DNA from: Microglena sp. YARC
Taxonomy: Eukaryota; Chlorophyta; Chlorophyceae; Chlamydomonadales; Chlamydomonadaceae
Reading direction: 5' to 3'
DNA length: 64,000 nucleotides
NCBI GenBank assembly: GCA_022414725.1
Contig: CM039462.1
Location: forward strand, 126,434,018-126,498,017
Shown piece after piece: positions 60,721 to 64,000 of this stretch (position 1 is the stretch's first letter; every line of letters begins with the position of its first letter). The notes beneath the pieces were generated by a model. The model was not told where the DNA came from, ran no database searches, and was given only the letters and a program-made list of their open reading frames with translations. A program made the translations under genes and the position numbers.

Positions 60721-61285
60721 GGAAGACGGTGGGCAGCCCAGAGTTGGCTGAAAAACATGTAACTATTCAAACTCGAATTAATTATCAACAATTAAACATG
60801 CTCAAGCTAGATTCACAATAGGATGCCTCTAACTGAGGGGAGTACCAGGGTACTTCAGGGGGACCCCCGGCTCTGCTGCCTGAGACGCAACCTATTTTAT
60901 AGCCTGCGTCCTGAGACGCAACGGACCCTTCCTTCTGGTCAACAGACCCACCCCACGTTGCATCCTGCGACGCAACGGACTCCTCGACGTTGCGTTTGCG
61001 ACGGAGGACGCAGCGTCCAATACAACCCAGGCGAGTACACTGCAAATCCTCTATTTGAAGCCTGTTCGTCTGTAACTACTAGACTGCAGGCCTCCTTGTG
61101 CCAACTTCTCCCTCGCCTCCACTCTGCAGCATGTGTCAGGGCCCCGGCGGTTAAAACGATTGTTTGGGGTTCAGTTTATCAATGCTTTTACTTTTGAAGC
61201 CTTCATATCACGGTTGGGAAAGTCCCTTCAGCTTATTTGGCCTACTCCTGGACTGTAACATACATACATATTCCAGAATAGCAGC
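60721..61285. other. No gene; TGCGTC/GACGCA palindromic motifs
   Basis: 60895-61015 contains repeated inverted words such as GCGTCCTGAGACGCAACGGA and CATCCTGCGACGCAACGGAC, also present at 59826-59880. No convincing frame. Confidence 0.6.
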
Positions 61286-61680
61286 CATGTATGCATGCAG
61301 CTCCGTGTACCCAAAGGCCGTCTGACATTGCTTCAGCACTCTTCATCCTCAGGTGCATGGACGTGTGTCGCCTTCGCCACTCAAGCCTCCTTCCTCAGCC
61401 TCCACCTCAACCAGAAGAAACACCATGTATGCATGCAGCTCCATGTGCCCCAAGGCCGTCTCACATTGTTTCAGCACTCTCCATCCTCAGGTGCACGGAC
61501 GTGTGCCATCTTTAACACTCAAGCCTCCTTCGCAGCCTTCTCCTCAGCCTCCACCTCCACCAGAAGAGACGCCATGGATGCATGCAGTTCGGTTTCTCCA
61601 AAGGCCGTCTCGCATTGGCTTCAGCCTCCCCTCAATGGTGCATGCGCGGCGGCAGATAGGTCGCAGGCAGAATCCTTCGG
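61286..61680. repeat. Three-unit tandem repeat of about 145 bp
   Basis: Units start with CATGCAGCTCC.TGT and C.CAAGGCCGTCT(G/C)(A/G)CATTG, at about 61293, 61433 and 61580, and share CACTC(T/A)CATCCTCAGGTGCA and CACTCAAGCCTCCTTC. The frames are open across it, so it might be a repeated exon, but no domain is seen. 61740-62500 beyond it is C-rich low complexity. Confidence 0.7.
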
Positions 61681-62499
61681 GGCTCCCTCTACACATGTGT
61701 CATGGTGTTAACAGTGTTATGGTGTTTATGGCTGTGCTGGACTGAATGGACGCATGCACGCCCACACAACCACCGAACACACCAGCATCGCCCACACCCA
61801 CCCCACCCGCAAACCCCACCACCACGACCCAGCATATGTTTTTGGTGTTACTGTGTTTGGTGGCCTAATGCTTGGTAGTTCGTGGTTGAATGTGAATGCG
61901 AATAGGCAAGTTGTGGTTCATGGTTGATGTGTTTTCATTTCCAATGCTTCAGCAATTCCTCACGTACATCGGGCATCCAATAGGTTGCGCAGGATCTTCG
62001 GGTGCTCCCTCTACACATGTGTTATGGTGGTTTATGGTGTTTGTGGCCTATGCTTGACTGATGACCCCTCAACGGACCCACCCCCCCCGGCCCCCCCCGC
62101 CCCCGCCTGCCCACCAGCATGTGTTACAGTGCTTGTGGGCCCATATGCTTGACTGATTCCGCCCCCCCCCCCCCCCCCCCCCACCGCACCACAACACACC
62201 ACGCCGCCACCAGCCACCACCACCCAGCCCCCTTTCCCCCCCCCTCACCACACTTAACCCACCCACAGCATGTATTACGGGTGTCCAAGTGGTTTCTGAC
62301 CAATGCTTGGACTGATGACCCACCCGCACCAACCCACCTGCACCCTTCCCCCCACACCAGCCCTTCCCCCCCCCACACCACCACTAACCCACCCACCAGC
62401 ATGTATTTACGGTGTCCAAGTGTTTGTGGACCAATGCTTGACTGATGACCCACCCGCACCAACCTGCACCCCTCCCCCCCCCACCCCAGCACCCCACTT

Positions 62500-63590
62500 G
62501 TTTCTGAAGCAGTTGCCAACTTGTGCTAATGAGTTGACATAAAGCAAGGCACAGGGCAAAGGAACGCCTATCGCCATAATCTCAGTCTTGTCCAGCTCTG
62601 ATTTTAACGTGAACGGCTTTTGCTTGCCCCACTCTCTTACGCCCCCCCCCCTCCATGCACACTAACACTACGGCACCCACAAACACCCAGACCTACCATC
62701 CCACTCCACCCACCCACGTCTACGGCATCCCGCCACCCTCGCACCCCTACCCACCAGCACCCACACCTACCGGGCACCCCCCACCCCCACCCCCACTGGC
62801 CTGAAGCAGTCCAGCTTGTGCCTTGAAGGAGTTTGACATAAGCCCCACCACACCCCACCCCACCCGCACACACCTACCGGCACCCAACCCACCTCCACAC
62901 CCATCTGACCTGAAGCAGTCGCAGCTTGTGCCTTGAAGGAGTTGACATAAGCTCGGGCAGCAGGACAAGGACAGCGCTTCGCCATCACCTCAAACTTGTC
63001 CAGCTCTGGATGGTGATGTGTACGACTTTGCTTGCCCGCTCTCTTACCCCACCCACCCCTCCACCCACCACCCCACTCCCACTGAACCGAAGCAGTCACA
63101 GCTTGTGCCTTGAAGGAGTTTGACATAAGCTCGGCACAGGACCAATGACGCCTTCGCCATCACCGTCATAAACTTGTCCAGCTCTGATTTCATGTGGTAC
63201 GACTTGCTTGCCCCGCTCTCTTACCCCCCACCCCCACCCCCTCCACCCCCACCACCCTACTCCCCACTGACCCGAAGCAGTCGCAGCTTGTGCCTTGAAG
63301 GAGTTGACATAAGCTCGGCACATGACCAATGACGCCTTCGCCATCACCTCAAACTTGTCCAGCTTGATTTGATGTGTAGCGAACTTTGCTTGCCCGCTCT
63401 CATTACCACGCCCCATCCCCCCCTGCCCACCACAGCACCTACCAGAACCTACCCACACCCACACCCACTGACGCTGAAGCAGTCGCAGCTTGTGCCTTGA
63501 AGGAGTTGACATAAGCACGGCATAGGGCCAAGGACGCCTTCGCCATCACCTCAAACTTGTCAAGATCCGATTTGAATGCTGTTCCAGCCA
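62500..63590 (-). repeat. Repeated exon-like unit in C/G-rich DNA
   Basis: About six copies (near 62503, 62806, 62908, 63080, 63270, 63465) of a 100-110 bp unit encode on minus LDKFEVMAKASLALCRAYVN + SFKAQAATAS. They are separated by CCCCACCC-rich DNA. Each unit is followed on the coding strand by G-rich sequence and preceded by GTAAGAGAGCGGGCAAGCAA, which may hold splice signals. It fits a duplicated exon of a nuclear gene; the product is unknown. Confidence 0.55.
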
Positions 63591-63869
63591 GACTGCGAAC
63601 CTGTAGAGGGGTGTAGTTTAGTGCAGGGGAGGGGAGTGTGGAGTGTGGAGTGTGTAGCAGTGTAGTGTAGAATAAGGCACGGCCTGCCTCCTTGTCCCAG
63701 CCAGGCTGCAAACCTTGGGATGCATACATGGGTGCTGAGTGTCTGGAGGTTGGCCCCAGTGCAAGCAAACAGGCTGGCCCCTTCATCTTCACACCACCCA
63801 GTAAGGCAACTTATCCAGTTGGGGTTTGAGAGTGAAATTTGTGTGCCAAGGATGTCCACACTGTTGTTT

Positions 63870-64000
63870 TGGGTGCCCGTGTTGGTGTGTGTGTGTGTGT
63901 GTGTGTTGTGTGTGTATGTGTGTGTGTGTGTGTGTGGAGGGGGGGACTGTTTGTTTTGGGTGCACGCGTGTGGTGTGTGTGTGTGTGTGTGTGGGGTGTG
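63870..64000. repeat. GT microsatellite
   Basis: TG/TGTG runs with interruptions (63888-63935 and 63965-64000) reach the right edge of the window. Confidence 0.9.

Overview
The window looks eukaryotic and splits into two parts with different composition. From 1 to about 43.9 kb it is an accessory region that looks like nucleocytoplasmic giant virus DNA: either a giant virus genome or, more likely given the right-hand side, an endogenous giant-virus or virus-like insertion in a protist or algal nuclear genome. The support is an F-box/ankyrin protein, an F-box/LRR protein, a long protein of NPDKPWDW-type repeats, LRAT-like and J-domain proteins, D5-like primase-helicase relics, a DEDDh exonuclease, and three Fanzor (eukaryotic TnpB-like) genes. 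I cannot name a species.

From about 43.9 kb to 64 kb the strand composition is strongly skewed (A/C-rich on + to 54.66 kb, then G/T-rich). This part holds two non-LTR retrotransposons with APE endonuclease and reverse transcriptase (the left one also with RNase H and a terminal Cys/His motif), several ORF1-like copies, long poly-G tracts, tandem repeats, an exon-like repeat and a terminal GT microsatellite. It is ordinary repeat-rich eukaryotic chromosome. The junction could be a true integration boundary or an assembly join.

Layout. 0-1 kb: mariner-type terminal repeat with a Fanzor relic, and a gene whose stop lies in that repeat. 2-4.4 kb: ankyrin/F-box gene and a broken LRAT-like gene. 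4.5-8.5 kb: satellite, a 36-bp-arm hairpin, an element-end relic and decayed genes. 9-11.1 kb: broken Fanzor2-like gene. 11.9-14.9 kb: repeat protein, coiled-coil protein, J-domain protein. 15.3-18.4 kb: complete Tc1/mariner + Fanzor element with TA flanks. 18.7-22.2 kb: tRNA-like gene, possible PD-(D/E)XK protein, satellite cassette, remnant of an ADP-ribosyltransferase-like gene. 22.76-26.2 kb: second mariner + Fanzor element (SAP-Fanzor open, transposase dead). 26.4-36 kb: D5 C-terminal fragment, membrane coiled-coil protein, J-domain remnant, large satellite arrays, an intact LRAT-like gene, F-box/LRR gene. 36.5-40.2 kb: two D5-like copies around a duplicated iteron-like block. 41-43.8 kb: tandem repeats, exonuclease gene, dispersed hairpin repeats. 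43.9-64 kb: LINE-rich part.

How it fits together. The clearest functional units are the two transposons, each encoding a DDE transposase followed on the same strand by a Fanzor nuclease. The D5-like genes with the adjacent inverted iterons resemble a decayed replication module. Many genes carry single-base frameshifts, so either the region is decaying or the read accuracy is low; the two cannot be separated from this sequence alone.
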